A stretch of DNA of 64,000 bases, from NCBI RefSeq assembly GCF_021401245.1, contig NZ_JACBFY010000004.1, positions 310,001 to 374,000 on the forward strand, given 5' to 3'. Under the pieces are notes generated by a model. It was given only the letters and a program-made list of their open reading frames with translations, was not told the origin of the DNA and ran no database searches. Shown here one piece after another: positions 42,260 through 51,239 of this stretch (within the stretch, counting starts at the first letter, position 1; each line of letters begins with the position of its first letter). Source of the stretch: Pseudacidovorax sp. NFM-22. GTDB lineage: Bacteria; Pseudomonadota; Gammaproteobacteria; Burkholderiales; Burkholderiaceae_C. The translations under genes were made by a program, and so were the position numbers.

Positions 42260-42972
42260 GCGGCACGACGAATGCGCTGTTGCAGATCGAGGGCCTCAGC
42301 GCCGGCTATGGCGAGGCCGTGGTGCTCAACGACGTCTCGCTGTCGCTGGGCGAGGGCGAGACGCTGGCGCTGCTGGGCCGCAACGGCACGGGCAAGACCA
42401 CGCTGATCAACACCCTGGCCGGCGCCACGCGCCAGCATGGCGGACGCATCCTGCTGGGCGGCCAGCCGCTGCACACGCTGCCGGCCTACCGCCGGGCCGC
42501 CGCCGGCATCGGCTGGGTGCCGCAGGAGCGCAACATCTTCAAGTCGCTCACCGTGCACGAGAACCTCACGGCGGTGGCGCGCCCCGGCCGCTGGACGCCG
42601 GCGCGCGTCTACGAGATGTTCCCGCGCCTGGCGGAGCGCAAGGGCAACCTGGGCACGCAGCTGTCGGGCGGCGAGCAGCAGATGCTGGCCGTGGGCCGTG
42701 CCCTGGTGCTCAACCCGCGCCTGGTGCTGCTGGACGAGCCGCTGGAAGGCCTGGCGCCGATCATCGTGGAGGAATTGCTGCGCGCCATTCGCCGGCTGAC
42801 CCGCGATGAAGGATTGACCGCCGTCATCGTGGAACAGCATCCGCAAGCCATTCTGGCGATTTCGGACCGCGCCGCCGTGCTGGATCATGGCTCGGTGGTG
42901 CATCGGGGTGCTGCGGCCGAATTGCTGGCGCAGCCCGCCCTGCTGGATCGCTTGTTGGGGCTGGCCCGCTGA
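42256..42972 (+). CDS. Branched-chain-type ABC transporter ATP-binding protein (LivF-like)
   Basis: The 238-residue ATPase has the Walker A GRNGTGKTT near 39-47, the signature LSGGEQQMLAVGRAL, Walker B LVLLDEPLEGL and the switch histidine in VEQHP. The ERNIFKSLTVHENL segment is typical of LivF. It is the final gene of the five-gene transporter operon (binding protein, two permeases, two ATPases). No terminator with a T-run is obvious after it, only a hairpin at 43018-43044. Confidence 0.94.
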   Translation: MSGTTNALLQIEGLSAGYGEAVVLNDVSLSLGEGETLALLGRNGTGKTTLINTLAGATRQHGGRILLGGQPLHTLPAYRRAAAGIGWVPQERNIFKSLTVHENLTAVARPGRWTPARVYEMFPRLAERKGNLGTQLSGGEQQMLAVGRALVLNPRLVLLDEPLEGLAPIIVEELLRAIRRLTRDEGLTAVIVEQHPQAILAISDRAAVLDHGSVVHRGAAAELLAQPALLDRLLGLAR

Positions 42973-43017
42973 GAAGGCCGTGCCGGTGCCTGGTCGCCGG
43001 CGCCGTTATTGGGATGC

Positions 43018-43044
43018 GAATACCCTTGTAGTCCGGGGGTATTC
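43018..43044. other. GAATACCC/GGGTATTC hairpin upstream of hns
   Basis: A perfect 8-bp inverted repeat with an 11-nt loop lies 45 bp after the ABC operon. It lacks a T-run, so it is either a weak 3' end for the operon or a protein-binding palindrome upstream of the hns promoter. Confidence 0.45.
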
Positions 43045-43067
43045 AATTCGTGCGCGCCCGCCGTGGC

Positions 43068-43095
43068 TTGTGGCGTTCAATTCTTGAATTAGAAT
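43068..43095 (+). promoter_or_regulatory. Candidate sigma-70 promoter of the hns-like gene
   Basis: A -35-like TTGTGG (43068-43073), a 16-bp spacer and a -10-like TAGAAT (43090-43095) lie 37 bp before the ATG in an unusually AT-rich stretch. The TTCAATTCTTGAATTAGAAT segment overlapping the -10 has internal dyads that could be autoregulatory. Confidence 0.45.
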
Positions 43096-43131
43096 TCGCG
43101 CACTGCTTTCTCAATACAAAGGATTCGAGCA

Positions 43132-43485
43132 ATGGCAACTTTGGCAGAGATCACCGCGCAGATCCAGCAGCGGGACCAGGAAATCGCGGAATTGCGCCGC
43201 CAAGCCGAGGAACTGCGCAGCCACGAGCGCGCTGGCGTGATCGAAGAACTCCGCAAGAAGATCGCCGAATACGGCATTACCGCGGCTGACCTCAAGCTGA
43301 ATGGCCGCGGTGCCGCTACGGGCGCCAAGCGCAGCGTTTCGGCCGCTCCGGCCAAGGCGGCTGCGGTCGTCAAATACCGCAGCCCCACCGGTGAAACCTG
43401 GTCGGGTGGCCGCGGCCGCAAGCCCCGCTGGGTGACCGAGGCGCTGGCCGCTGGCAAATCGCTGGACGAGTTCGAAGTCAAGTAA
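43132..43485 (+). CDS. H-NS-family nucleoid protein
   Basis: The 117-residue protein has an N-terminal coiled-coil oligomerisation region (about 1-55; ITAQIQQRDQEIAELRRQAEELRSHERAGVIEELRKKIAEYGI), an Ala/Lys-rich linker, and the C-terminal DNA-binding domain KYRSPTGETWSGGRGRKPRWVTEAL with the RGRKPRW hook. It silences AT-rich DNA by family knowledge. AAAGGA precedes the ATG, and a strong terminator follows 38 bp after the stop, so it is monocistronic. Confidence 0.93.
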   Translation: MATLAEITAQIQQRDQEIAELRRQAEELRSHERAGVIEELRKKIAEYGITAADLKLNGRGAATGAKRSVSAAPAKAAAVVKYRSPTGETWSGGRGRKPRWVTEALAAGKSLDEFEVK

Positions 43486-43522
43486 GCAATACACCGCTGC
43501 ACTTGCTGCAGCGTGAACAAAC

Positions 43523-43553
43523 AAAAATCCCGCGCGTTGCGCGGGATTTTTGT
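43523..43553 (+). terminator. Rho-independent terminator of the hns-like gene
   Basis: AAAATCCCGCGC-gtt-GCGCGGGATTTTT gives a near-perfect stem with flanking A and T tracts, so it may act in both directions (the quinone oxidoreductase gene ends at 43569 on the other strand). Confidence 0.92.
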
Positions 43554-43568
43554 TGACGGGTCGCCGAT

Positions 43569-44558
43569 CTACGGGTTCACCATCACCAGCTTTCCCTTGA
43601 CCCCCCGCGAGCCCATGTGGGCGTAGGCCGCCTTCAACTCGTTCATCGGCATCGTGCGGTCGATCACCGGCTTGATCTTGCCCTGGGCATACCAGCCGGC
43701 CAGTTCTTCCATCATCCGGGCATTGGCCTTGGGCTCGCGCCGCGCGAAATCGCCCCAGAACACACCGACCAGCGAAGCGCCCTTGAGCAGCGTGAGATTC
43801 AGCGGCAGCGAAGGAATGGGCCCCGAAGCAAATCCCACCACCAGATAGCGTCCGCGCCAGGCGATGGAGCGAAATGCCGGTTCGGCGAAATCGCCGCCTA
43901 CCGGGTCGTAAATCACGTCGGGTCCCTTGCCATCGGTGGCGTCCTTGATGGCGTCGCGGAAGCCCTGGGGCAGCGCATGCTGGCTGTAATTGATGGTCGC
44001 GTCCGCACCGATGCTTTTGCACAGCGCGCATTTCTCGTCGGTGGACGCCGCTGCAATGACGCGCGCGCCCGCCGCCTTGGCGATCTGGATGGCGGAGGTG
44101 CCGACGCCGCCCGCGGCGCCGAGCACCAGCACGGTTTCACCCGCCTTGAGCGCGGCCCGATCCATTAGGGCGTGCCAGGAAGTCGCATAGATCATGATGA
44201 AGGCGGCCGCGTCCACCATGTCGAATTGCGGCGGCAGCGGCATGCACATGGCTGCCGGCGCCAGCGTGTGGGTGCCGAAGCCGCCCGTGCCGGAAAGGCA
44301 GGCAATGGGCTGGCCGACCTTCAGGTGGGTGACGCCTTCGCCGACGGCCTGCACGATGCCCGCATATTCGGAGCCCGGCACGAAGGGCAGCTTCGGCTTC
44401 ATCTGGTATTTGTTCTGCACGATCAGCAGATCGGGAAAGTTCAGGCTGGCCGCCTTGATTTCCACCAGCACTTCGCCCGGACCGGGCTGTGGCGTGGGCA
44501 ATTCCTTCCAGATCAGCGCATCGACGCCGACCGGGTTTTCGCAAAGCCATGCGTGCAT
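43569..44558 (-). CDS. NADPH:quinone oxidoreductase family (zinc-less MDR) protein
   Basis: The 329-residue protein is a medium-chain dehydrogenase/reductase of the quinone-oxidoreductase type. It has a GroES-like N domain (VLVEIKAASLNFPDLLIVQNKYQMKPKLPFVPGSEYAGIV) and the nucleotide-binding VLVLGAAGGVGTSAIQIAKAAGARVIAA near 145-170; the catalytic-zinc ligands of alcohol dehydrogenases are missing. The ATG at 44558 has GGAG upstream; another in-frame ATG at 44579 lacks one. It stands alone, convergent with hns. The substrate is unknown. Confidence 0.88.
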   Translation of the reverse strand: MHAWLCENPVGVDALIWKELPTPQPGPGEVLVEIKAASLNFPDLLIVQNKYQMKPKLPFVPGSEYAGIVQAVGEGVTHLKVGQPIACLSGTGGFGTHTLAPAAMCMPLPPQFDMVDAAAFIMIYATSWHALMDRAALKAGETVLVLGAAGGVGTSAIQIAKAAGARVIAAASTDEKCALCKSIGADATINYSQHALPQGFRDAIKDATDGKGPDVIYDPVGGDFAEPAFRSIAWRGRYLVVGFASGPIPSLPLNLTLLKGASLVGVFWGDFARREPKANARMMEELAGWYAQGKIKPVIDRTMPMNELKAAYAHMGSRGVKGKLVMVNP

Positions 44559-44675
44559 GGAATCAGTCTCCGTCTTCATTGAGGCGCAGGCATGATAGGG
44601 GGCCGCCTTGTGGCGTTCTTGTCTCTGCGGCGACCCCGTGCCCGTGGGGCTTCGCCTCCTAAAATCCCGCCGCCC

Positions 44676-45440
44676 ATGAAGATCCTCATCTCCAACGACG
44701 ATGGCTACCAGGCCCCCGGCATCGTGGCCCTGCACGACGCGCTGCGCGAGGTGGCCGATGTCGAGGTCATCGCGCCCGAGCACAACAACAGTGCCAAGTC
44801 CAACGCCCTGACCCTGGCGGCCCCGCTGTACGTCCACCGTGCGCACAACGGCTTCCGCTACGTCACCGGCACGCCGGCCGACTGCGTGCACATCGCGCTC
44901 AAGGGCCTGCTGGACTACCGGCCCGACCTAGTCGTCTCCGGCATCAACAACGGCGCCAACATGGGGGACGACACCATCTATTCGGGCACCGTCGGCGCGG
45001 CCATGGAGGCCTACCTGTTCGGCATCCCGGCGATCGCCTTCTCGCAGACCGAGAAGGGCTGGGCCCACGTCGACGCGGCCGCCCAGGCGGCCCGGCGGCT
45101 GGTGGAGCGCATCCAGCGCGAACGCATGCACGAGCAGCCGGCGTGGCTGCTGAACGTCAACATTCCCAACCTGCCGGCCGAGTCCCTCAAGCCGATCAAG
45201 ATCTGCCGCCTGGGCCGCCGCCATGCGGCCGAAAAGGTGATCACCCAGCAGAGCCCCCGCGGCGAGACCATGTACTGGATCGCCGGCGCGGGCGGCGCCA
45301 AGGACAGCGGTGAAGGCACCGATTTCCACGCCACCGCCGCTGGCCACGTGGCGGTCACGCCGCTGCAGATCGACCTGACCGACCACGCCAGCCTGGGCGA
45401 GTGGCGCGAGGCCGTGCGCCGGCTCGACGCGAGCGACTGA
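44676..45440 (+). CDS. surE: 5'/3'-nucleotidase SurE
   Basis: The 254-residue protein begins [16 protein letters not shown] with the metal-binding N7-D8-D9. It has S41 in [28 protein letters not shown] and [27 protein letters not shown], all SurE hallmarks. It dephosphorylates nucleoside monophosphates in the cytosol. It is followed by pcm and nlpD in the same order as in many proteobacteria (surE-pcm-nlpD). Confidence 0.97.
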   Translation: MKILISNDDGYQAPGIVALHDALREVADVEVIAPEHNNSAKSNALTLAAPLYVHRAHNGFRYVTGTPADCVHIALKGLLDYRPDLVVSGINNGANMGDDTIYSGTVGAAMEAYLFGIPAIAFSQTEKGWAHVDAAAQAARRLVERIQRERMHEQPAWLLNVNIPNLPAESLKPIKICRLGRRHAAEKVITQQSPRGETMYWIAGAGGAKDSGEGTDFHATAAGHVAVTPLQIDLTDHASLGEWREAVRRLDASD

Positions 45441-45463
45441 GCCGGATCGACGCAGGAGTCCCG

Positions 45464-46255
45464 GTGTCGCAGCCTCCACGTTCCCGTCCCACCTTTCCCG
45501 TCACCCTCGACCGCGCGCCCGCGCCGGCGGCGCCGACACCTCTGCGGGCCAAGCTGCCCGCGGTTCCGCCGCCGCCACTCAGTGCCACCCCGGCCATGGC
45601 CTCGGAGGCGGTCCGGCAGCGCATGGTGCGTCGGCTGGCCGCGCAGGGCATCGCCGACGAGCGCGTGCTTCAGGCCATGGGCGCGGTGGCGCGGCATGCC
45701 TTCGTCGATGGCGCCCTGGCCGCGCAGGCCTACGAGGACACCAGCCTGCCCATCGGCCTGGGACAGACCATCTCCAAGCCGAGCGTCGTGGCGCGGATGG
45801 TCGAACTGTTGCTGGCGGCCCCGGCGTTGGCCGACCAGCCGCAGGCACGGCTGGGGCGGGTGCTGGAGGTCGGCACGGGCTGCGGCTACCAGGCGGCCGT
45901 GCTCAGCCACGTGGCCCGCGAGGTCTACAGCATCGAGCGGCTGCGCGGCCTGCATGAGAAGGCGCGGTCCAACCTGCGGCCCCTGCGGCTGGCCACGGTG
46001 CATCTGCTGCTGGGCGATGGCATGCAGGGCTACCCGGCGGGCGCACCCTACGCCGGCATCATCGCGGCCGCGGGCGGGGCCGACCTGCCGGCGGCCTGGC
46101 TGGACCAACTGGCGCCGGGCGGGCGCATCGTTGCTCCAGTACAGTCTGGAAATGCGGGCCAAGCACTTGTCATCATTGACAAAACGAACAGGGGGGTTGA
46201 GCGCCGGTTTCTTGAGGCCGTCAACTTCGTGCCTCTAAAATCGGGAATTGCATGA
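45464..46255 (+). CDS. pcm: Protein-L-isoaspartate O-methyltransferase (GTG start)
   Basis: The 263-residue protein has an extra Pro/Ala-rich N-terminal region of about 45 residues, then the PCMT core: [61 protein letters not shown] and the SAM-binding [17 protein letters not shown]. The start is taken as GTG 45464, 23 bp after surE, because AGGAG stands at good spacing and no ATG precedes the core except far inside. It repairs isoaspartyl damage. Its stop overlaps the nlpD start by 4 bp. Confidence 0.92.
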   Translation: MSQPPRSRPTFPVTLDRAPAPAAPTPLRAKLPAVPPPPLSATPAMASEAVRQRMVRRLAAQGIADERVLQAMGAVARHAFVDGALAAQAYEDTSLPIGLGQTISKPSVVARMVELLLAAPALADQPQARLGRVLEVGTGCGYQAAVLSHVAREVYSIERLRGLHEKARSNLRPLRLATVHLLLGDGMQGYPAGAPYAGIIAAAGGADLPAAWLDQLAPGGRIVAPVQSGNAGQALVIIDKTNRGVERRFLEAVNFVPLKSGIA

Positions 46256-47148
46256 AGGAAAAACATATGCAGGGTTCTGGTCGCTGGCACAGGCTGGCTT
46301 GGATGGGCGCTGCGGCGGCCTGCGTCGTGCTGGCGGGTTGCGCCTCTTCGCGCGGACCGGCCCCGGTCGAAGATCGCGCGCCCGTGAGTGGGGCGGGCGC
46401 CGCGAGCCCAGCGGCGTCGGGACTGCCGACCACGGACGCCAGCGGCAAGCCGCTGCCCGGCATCGAGAACCTGGGCAAGCCGGGTTACTACGCCGTCCGC
46501 CCGGGCGACACCGTGCGGCGCATCGCACTGGATACCGGCCACAGCTGGCGGGACATCGTCCGCTGGAACAACCTTGACAACCCCGACCGCATCGAAGTGG
46601 GTCAGGTGCTGCGCGTCGTGCCTCCCGTCGCGGGCGCGCCCCTGGTGCCGCCGCCTGCCGTCGCGGGCACGGGCGCCATCCCGCCGGCGACGACCACCCC
46701 GGTGCCCCCGCCGGTGGTGGCCGGTGCGACGCCTCCGGCCAAGCCGGCGGGCAATCCACCCGCCGCCAGTGGCGAGGACGACCTGGGGTGGATCTGGCCC
46801 GCCCAGGGCGCCTTGATCGCCGGCTTCGACGATGCCAAGAACAAGGGCCTGGACATCGCCGGCCGCGCCGGCGATCCGGTGCTGGCGGCGGCCGATGGCA
46901 AGGTGGTGTACGCCGGTGCCGGCCTGCGCGGCTACGGCAACCTGATCATCCTCAAGCACAACAACACCTTCCTCACGGCCTACGCGCACAACCAGGCGCT
47001 GCTGGTCAAGGAAGACCAGTCGGTGCAGAAGGGCCAGAAGATCGCCGAAATGGGCAGCAGCGACGCCGACCGCGTGAAGCTGCACTTCGAGATCCGCCGC
47101 CAGGGCAAGCCGGTGGATCCCTCGCGCTACCTGCCGGCGCGGCCCTGA
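46252..47148 (+). CDS. nlpD: LysM and LytM (M23-like) lipoprotein NlpD
   Basis: The 298-residue protein has a lipoprotein signal (VVLAGC lipobox near 26-31), a LysM domain ([44 protein letters not shown], about 78-125), a Pro/Ala linker, and a C-terminal LytM domain. The M23 zinc ligands are degenerate: the usual HxxxD segment reads NKGLD and the HLH motif reads KLH. This fits an amidase-activating NlpD rather than an active endopeptidase. It overlaps pcm by 4 bp. Confidence 0.94.
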   Translation: MKEKHMQGSGRWHRLAWMGAAAACVVLAGCASSRGPAPVEDRAPVSGAGAASPAASGLPTTDASGKPLPGIENLGKPGYYAVRPGDTVRRIALDTGHSWRDIVRWNNLDNPDRIEVGQVLRVVPPVAGAPLVPPPAVAGTGAIPPATTTPVPPPVVAGATPPAKPAGNPPAASGEDDLGWIWPAQGALIAGFDDAKNKGLDIAGRAGDPVLAAADGKVVYAGAGLRGYGNLIILKHNNTFLTAYAHNQALLVKEDQSVQKGQKIAEMGSSDADRVKLHFEIRRQGKPVDPSRYLPARP

Positions 47149-47194
47149 GCATGCGCCGGCCGTCCCCATCAGGGCGGCCGGCGACAATCGGGGG

Positions 47195-48739
47195 ATGACG
47201 GATTTCCTCGACAACAAGGACACGCTCCCCACGTCCCCCGCTTCTGCCGACGCCTCTGTGCCCGCTGGCGTCTCGGCCGCTTCTTCCTCTCTCCTCGACC
47301 TTGCCGTGCCTCCCGCCCGGCCGGCCGCCGTCGCTGGTGCAGCGCTCGAGCCGGGCTGGCTCGCCGTCGAATCGCTCGACCTGGAGGCCCAGGGTGTCGC
47401 CCGACGGGAAGACGGCAAGGTCGTCTTCATCGATGGCGCGCTGCCCGGCGAGATCGTCCGGGCCAATGTGCACCGCAAGAAGAACAACTGGGAGCAGGGC
47501 CAGCTCACCGACATCCGGCGCGAGTCGCCTCTGCGCGTGAGGCCGGGCTGTCAGCACTTCGGTCTGCATGCCGGCGCCTGTGGCGGCTGCAAGATGCAGC
47601 ACCTGCATGCCTCCGCCCAGGTGGCCGTGAAGCAGCGGGCCCTCGAAGACAACCTGTGGCACCTGGGCAAGGTGCGGCCCGATACGCTGCTGCGCCCCAT
47701 CGAGGGCCCGGCCTGGCACTACCGCTACCGCGCCCGCCTGTCGGTGCGCTACGTCCAGAAGAAGGGCACGACGCTGATCGGCTTCCACGAGCGCAAGAGC
47801 CGCTATGTGGCCGACATGGAAATCTGCCCCGTGCTGCCGAAGCCGGTGAGCGACATGCTCATGCCGCTGCGCGGGCTGATCGACTCCATGGATGCACGGC
47901 TGACCTGCCCGCAGATCGAGGTGGCCTGCGGCGATGCGGCGGGCACCACCCGACTCGGCGTCATCGCCCTGGTGCTGCGCCACCTGGAGCCGCTGAGTGA
48001 GGCCGACCGGGACCGCCTGCGCGCCTTTGCCGCGGCGCACCCCGGCGTGCAGTGGTGGCTGCAGCCCAAGGGACCGGACACCGTCCACCTGCTCGACGAG
48101 GCCGTGCCCGACCTGGCCTATGAACTGCCTGAATTCGGCATCACCATGCCCTTCCGGCCCACCGACTTCACCCAGGTCAATCCGCACATCAACCGCGTGC
48201 TCGTCTCCCGCGCCCTGCGCCTGCTCGACGTGAAGCCGGAGGAGCGCGTGATCGACTGGTTCTGCGGCCTTGGCAACTTCACCCTGCCGCTGGCCACCCA
48301 GGCACGCGAAGTCCTGGGCATCGAGGGCAGCGAGACGCTGGTGGCGCGTGCGCGTCACAACGCAGCCGGCAACAGGCAGGCCGCGCAGCGGCCCTGGGGC
48401 CAGGCGGATTTCGTCGCCCGCAACCTGTTCGAGATGACGCCCGAGATGTTGGTGGCGGACGGGTATGCCGATCGCTGGCTGGTCGATCCGCCGCGCGAGG
48501 GCGCCTTCGCGCTGGTGAAGGCGCTGGCCGACCTGCATCAGCAGCCTGAACTGCGCACCGGCGGCTGGACGCCGCCGAAGCGCATCGTCTACGTCAGCTG
48601 CAACCCGGCCACGTTGGCGCGCGACGCGGGTTTGCTGGTGCATCAGGGCGGCTACCGCTGCAGCTTCGCCGGCGCCGTGAACATGTTCCCGCACACGGCG
48701 CACGTCGAGTCCATCGCCGTCTTCGACCTGGCGGACTGA
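47195..48739 (+). CDS. rlmD: 23S rRNA (uracil-1939-C5)-methyltransferase
   Basis: The 514-residue protein has an N-terminal TRAM region ([34 protein letters not shown], about 55-88), iron-sulphur cysteines C119, C129 and C132 plus one in MEICPV, a SAM-binding [13 protein letters not shown], and the catalytic C469 in [12 protein letters not shown]. These define RlmD. The first 45 residues are low-complexity and poorly conserved, so the true start could be downstream, although 47195 is the first ATG after nlpD. A terminator follows. Confidence 0.93.
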   Translation: MTDFLDNKDTLPTSPASADASVPAGVSAASSSLLDLAVPPARPAAVAGAALEPGWLAVESLDLEAQGVARREDGKVVFIDGALPGEIVRANVHRKKNNWEQGQLTDIRRESPLRVRPGCQHFGLHAGACGGCKMQHLHASAQVAVKQRALEDNLWHLGKVRPDTLLRPIEGPAWHYRYRARLSVRYVQKKGTTLIGFHERKSRYVADMEICPVLPKPVSDMLMPLRGLIDSMDARLTCPQIEVACGDAAGTTRLGVIALVLRHLEPLSEADRDRLRAFAAAHPGVQWWLQPKGPDTVHLLDEAVPDLAYELPEFGITMPFRPTDFTQVNPHINRVLVSRALRLLDVKPEERVIDWFCGLGNFTLPLATQAREVLGIEGSETLVARARHNAAGNRQAAQRPWGQADFVARNLFEMTPEMLVADGYADRWLVDPPREGAFALVKALADLHQQPELRTGGWTPPKRIVYVSCNPATLARDAGLLVHQGGYRCSFAGAVNMFPHTAHVESIAVFDLAD

Positions 48740-48762
48740 GGCAGGCGGGTCGTCCAAAAAGC

Positions 48763-48790
48763 AAAGGGGCCCGCGTGGGCCCCTTTTTCC
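48763..48790. terminator. Bidirectional terminator between rlmD and the Bax-inhibitor gene
   Basis: GGGGCCC-gcgt-GGGCCCC with A tracts before and CCTTTTT after separates two convergent genes and can work in both orientations. Confidence 0.9.
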
Positions 48791-48813
48791 GTTTCAGTGC
48801 GCTCGGGCGGGCG

Positions 48814-49515
48814 TCAGTCGCGCTCGCCGCCGAAGATACCCAGCAGGGCGAGCAGGCTCTGGAAGACGTTGAACACGTCCAGGTAGAGCGCGAGCGTGGC
48901 ACTGATGTAGTTGGTCTCGCCGCCGTCGATGATCTGCTTCAGGTCGTACAGCATGTAGGCCGAGAAGATGCCGATGGCCGCCACCGAGATCGCCATCATG
49001 CCGGCGCTGGAGCCGATGAAGACATTGATGATCGAGCCGACGAAGAGCACCAGCACGCCGACGAACAGGAACTTGCCCATGCCGCTCAGGTCGCGCTTGA
49101 TCACCGTGGCCAGCGAGGCCATCACGAAGAACACGCCGGCCGTGCCCGCAAAGGCGGTCATCACCAGCTCGGAGCCGTTCTTGAAGCCCAGCACCATCGC
49201 GATCAGCCGCGACAGCATCAGGCCCATGAAGAAGGTGAAGCCCAGCAGCACGGGCACGCCGGCGGCCGAGTTCTTGGTCTTCTCGATGGCGAACATGAAG
49301 CCGAAGGCACCGGCCAGGAACACCACCAGGCCCAGGCCGCCCGTGAGCGCGGCCGTGATGCCCGTCGCCACGCCCAGCCATGCGCCCAGTACGGTGGGAA
49401 TCATGCTCAGCGCGAGCAGCCAGTAGGTATTGCGCAGAACGCGGTGGCGCTCTGCCTGGGGCAGCACCTGGCCGTAGCCGGCCGGTGTGTCGAAGGTGGG
49501 GGCTCTGTCGTTCAT
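48814..49515 (-). CDS. Bax inhibitor-1/YccA-family membrane protein
   Basis: The 233-residue protein has seven hydrophobic helices and the BI-1 pattern: TYWLLALSMIPTVLGAWLGV, FGFMFAIEKTKNS, GFTFFMGLMLSRLIAMVLGF and the end IFSAYMLYDLKQIIDGGETNYISATLALYLDVFNVFQSLLALLG with paired aspartates. It belongs to the YccA branch, some of which modulate FtsH. It is monocistronic and convergent with rlmD. Confidence 0.93.
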   Translation of the reverse strand: MNDRAPTFDTPAGYGQVLPQAERHRVLRNTYWLLALSMIPTVLGAWLGVATGITAALTGGLGLVVFLAGAFGFMFAIEKTKNSAAGVPVLLGFTFFMGLMLSRLIAMVLGFKNGSELVMTAFAGTAGVFFVMASLATVIKRDLSGMGKFLFVGVLVLFVGSIINVFIGSSAGMMAISVAAIGIFSAYMLYDLKQIIDGGETNYISATLALYLDVFNVFQSLLALLGIFGGERD

Positions 49516-49691
49516 GCAAAACTCCTGAAGGGGTTGAGGGGACTGCTTGACGGGCAGTTGCAGGTCATTCTAGGAAAGATCAAGGGCCGCACCGGCATAT
49601 CCGGACGGCGCGTCGCCCTTTGGAACCATGGGGTCTTGCAGGCGCGCGTGGGTGCAGGGCGCCTGCGACGCATCCTGTATTCTTCGCCCCC

Positions 49692-50099
49692 ATGAAGACC
49701 AAGCACTTTCTCGAACTCGAAGACGTCAAGAAGATCGCCGCCGCTGCCGAAGCGGAAGCCGTCAAGAACCAATGGGCCGTGACCATCGCCATCTGCGACG
49801 ACGGCGGCCACCTGCTGTGGCTGCAGCGCCTGGACGGTGCCGCGCCCGTGTCGGCCCACATCGGCCCGGCCAAGGCCCGCACGGCCGCCCTCGGCCGTCG
49901 CGAGAGCAAGGTCTATGAAGACATCATCAACGGCGGCCGCACCGCCTTCCTGTCGGCGCCCACGGTGGACGGCCTGCTCGAAGGTGGCGTGCCGATCGTC
50001 AAGGACGGCCAGGTGATCGGCGCGGTGGGCGTCAGCGGTGTGAAGTCCAACGAGGACGCGCAGATCGCCAAGGCGGGCATCGCGGCCATCGGCCTGTAA
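49692..50099 (+). CDS. GlcG/HbpS-family (haem-degrading-like) protein
   Basis: The 135-residue protein has the HbpS/GlcG fold pattern: KTKHFLELEDVKKIAAAAEAEAVKNQWAVTIAICDDGGHLLWLQRLDGAAPVSAHIGPAKARTAA and LEGGVPIVKDGQVIGAVGVSGVKSNEDAQIAKAG. No signal peptide is seen. The family includes cobalamin or haem-binding proteins and small accessory enzymes. It is monocistronic with a strong terminator 36 bp after the stop. It lies next to the iron-uptake island, but a link to haem is only suggestive. Confidence 0.9.
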   Translation: MKTKHFLELEDVKKIAAAAEAEAVKNQWAVTIAICDDGGHLLWLQRLDGAAPVSAHIGPAKARTAALGRRESKVYEDIINGGRTAFLSAPTVDGLLEGGVPIVKDGQVIGAVGVSGVKSNEDAQIAKAGIAAIGL

Positions 50100-50134
50100 C
50101 AGGACGGCAGGCGGCCCTGGCCGCCGCGCCAATG

Positions 50135-50176
50135 AAAAACGCCCCGCCGGGCAATGCCGGCGGGGCGTTTTCGTTT
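50135..50176 (+). terminator. Rho-independent terminator of the GlcG/HbpS gene
   Basis: GCCCCGCCGG-gcaatg-CCGGCGGGGC followed by GTTTTCGTTT is a long GC stem with a T-rich tail. The following 130 bp up to 50303 show no feature. Confidence 0.92.
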
Positions 50177-50303
50177 GGACATCAAGACGCGTTCAGCGCA
50201 AAAAAAGGCGTGGCTGGTCGAACACTGGCTGGCCAAAAACGACCCTTGGAGAGTCAGATCTCCTCGAGTCGCCCCACGATGAACGGTCAGGGCAGGGGCT
50301 GCA

Positions 50304-50519
50304 TCACTTGGTCAGGATGAGCTTGCCGAGCTTGGTGGCCTGCAGGCGATAGAGCGCGCCGTTGTGCAGGATGCCGATGGTCTTCTGGCCCTTGAGCAGC
50401 TCGCTGCTCTGCAGCAGCTGGGCCGGGGAGGGCGTGATGTGCGCCGATGCGCCGCTGCCGCCTTGGTCGAGCGAAGGATGGCTGAGCACTTTCTGGGAAT
50501 GCGAGGACTGGGCTTGCAC
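50304..50519 (-). CDS. hemP: Hemin uptake protein HemP (GTG start)
   Basis: The 71-residue protein ends with the HemP signature QKTIGILHNGALYRLQATKLGKLILTK. The GTG at 50519 is chosen because AAAGG lies at suitable distance and because a Fur-like box (50561-50577) falls just upstream. A longer in-frame ATG at 50600 would put that box inside the coding sequence. HemP is a small protein required for haem utilisation in several proteobacteria. It stands before the exbD-exbB-tonB group on the same strand but after its terminator, so it has its own promoter. Confidence 0.85.
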   Translation of the reverse strand: MQAQSSHSQKVLSHPSLDQGGSGASAHITPSPAQLLQSSELLKGQKTIGILHNGALYRLQATKLGKLILTK

Positions 50520-50560
50520 GGGATGGACCTTTCGAATCGGATCGGTGAAGCGGATGAGCA

Positions 50561-50577
50561 AATGATAACGATTCGCA
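50561..50577. promoter_or_regulatory. Fur-box candidate upstream of hemP
   Basis: AATGATAACGATTCGCA resembles the Fur consensus and differs by one base from the sequence at 56396-56412 upstream of the TonB-dependent receptor. It lies 42 bp before the proposed hemP GTG. Confidence 0.7.
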
Positions 50578-50756
50578 CTTAGAAAAGCAATCGTCGTCAT
50601 GAGTTTTTTTGAGGAGTGAACCGCCAGTCGGTCGGACCGGCTCGCCATCCCTTGCGGCCAAGCTGAGTTCCGCGAGTGCTTCGACCAGGCGGGGGCCGTG
50701 GCCGGGGCGATGCGCCCGGATGCCGCCCACTGGGCATCGCCCTTGCCGGCGCGCCA

Positions 50757-50785
50757 AAGAAAAAGCCGGCTGCTGCCGGCTCGTT
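50757..50785 (-). terminator. Rho-independent terminator of exbD
   Basis: On the minus strand AGCCGGC-agca-GCCGGCTTTTTCTTTGG follows the exbD stop (50822) by about 40 bp. It closes the bfd-tonB-exbB-exbD unit before hemP. Confidence 0.88.
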
Positions 50786-50821
50786 CAGGATGCGCCCGCC
50801 TTCCGGACGGGTCCAAGGAAG

Positions 50822-51235
50822 TCACTGCGGCGTCGGATCGGTGATGAAACCGATCTTGCGCACGCCGGCCTTCTGGGCCGCGGCCATGGCCGTCGCGACG
50901 CGTTCGTAGCGCACGTCCTTGTCGCCGCGGATGTGCAGTTCGGGCTGCGGATCGCTCGCGCCTTCGGCGGCCAGGCGCGACACCATCGTCGCGTCGTCGA
51001 TCTTTTCCTGGTTCCAGTAGTAGCTGCCATCGGCGGCCACGCTCAGCTGGATGGTCTGCGGCTTGCTCTCCTCGCGCTCGTTGGTGGCGCGCGGCAGGTC
51101 GATGTTCACCGCATGCTTCATCACCGGCACGGTGATGATGAAGATGATGAGCAACACCAGCATGACGTCCACCAGGGGCGTCATGTTGATCTCGTTCATC
51201 ACGTCGTCGGCTTCGTCCTGGGTTCCGAAGGCCAT
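50822..51235 (-). CDS. exbD: Biopolymer transport protein ExbD
   Basis: The 137-residue protein has a short cytoplasmic start, then EINMTPLVDVMLVLLIIFIITVPVM with the essential membrane aspartate (D in LVDVMLVL), and a periplasmic TolR-like domain. The ATG at 51235 lies 4 bp after the exbB stop. ExbD harnesses the proton-motive force with ExbB to energise TonB. It is the last gene of the tonB-exbB-exbD set. Confidence 0.95.
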   Translation of the reverse strand: MAFGTQDEADDVMNEINMTPLVDVMLVLLIIFIITVPVMKHAVNIDLPRATNEREESKPQTIQLSVAADGSYYWNQEKIDDATMVSRLAAEGASDPQPELHIRGDKDVRYERVATAMAAAQKAGVRKIGFITDPTPQ

Positions 51236-51239
51236 GGCA

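Noticed and set aside
50520-50600. N-terminal extension of hemP to ATG 50600
   Set aside because: It would contain the Fur-like box, and the extra residues do not belong to HemP.
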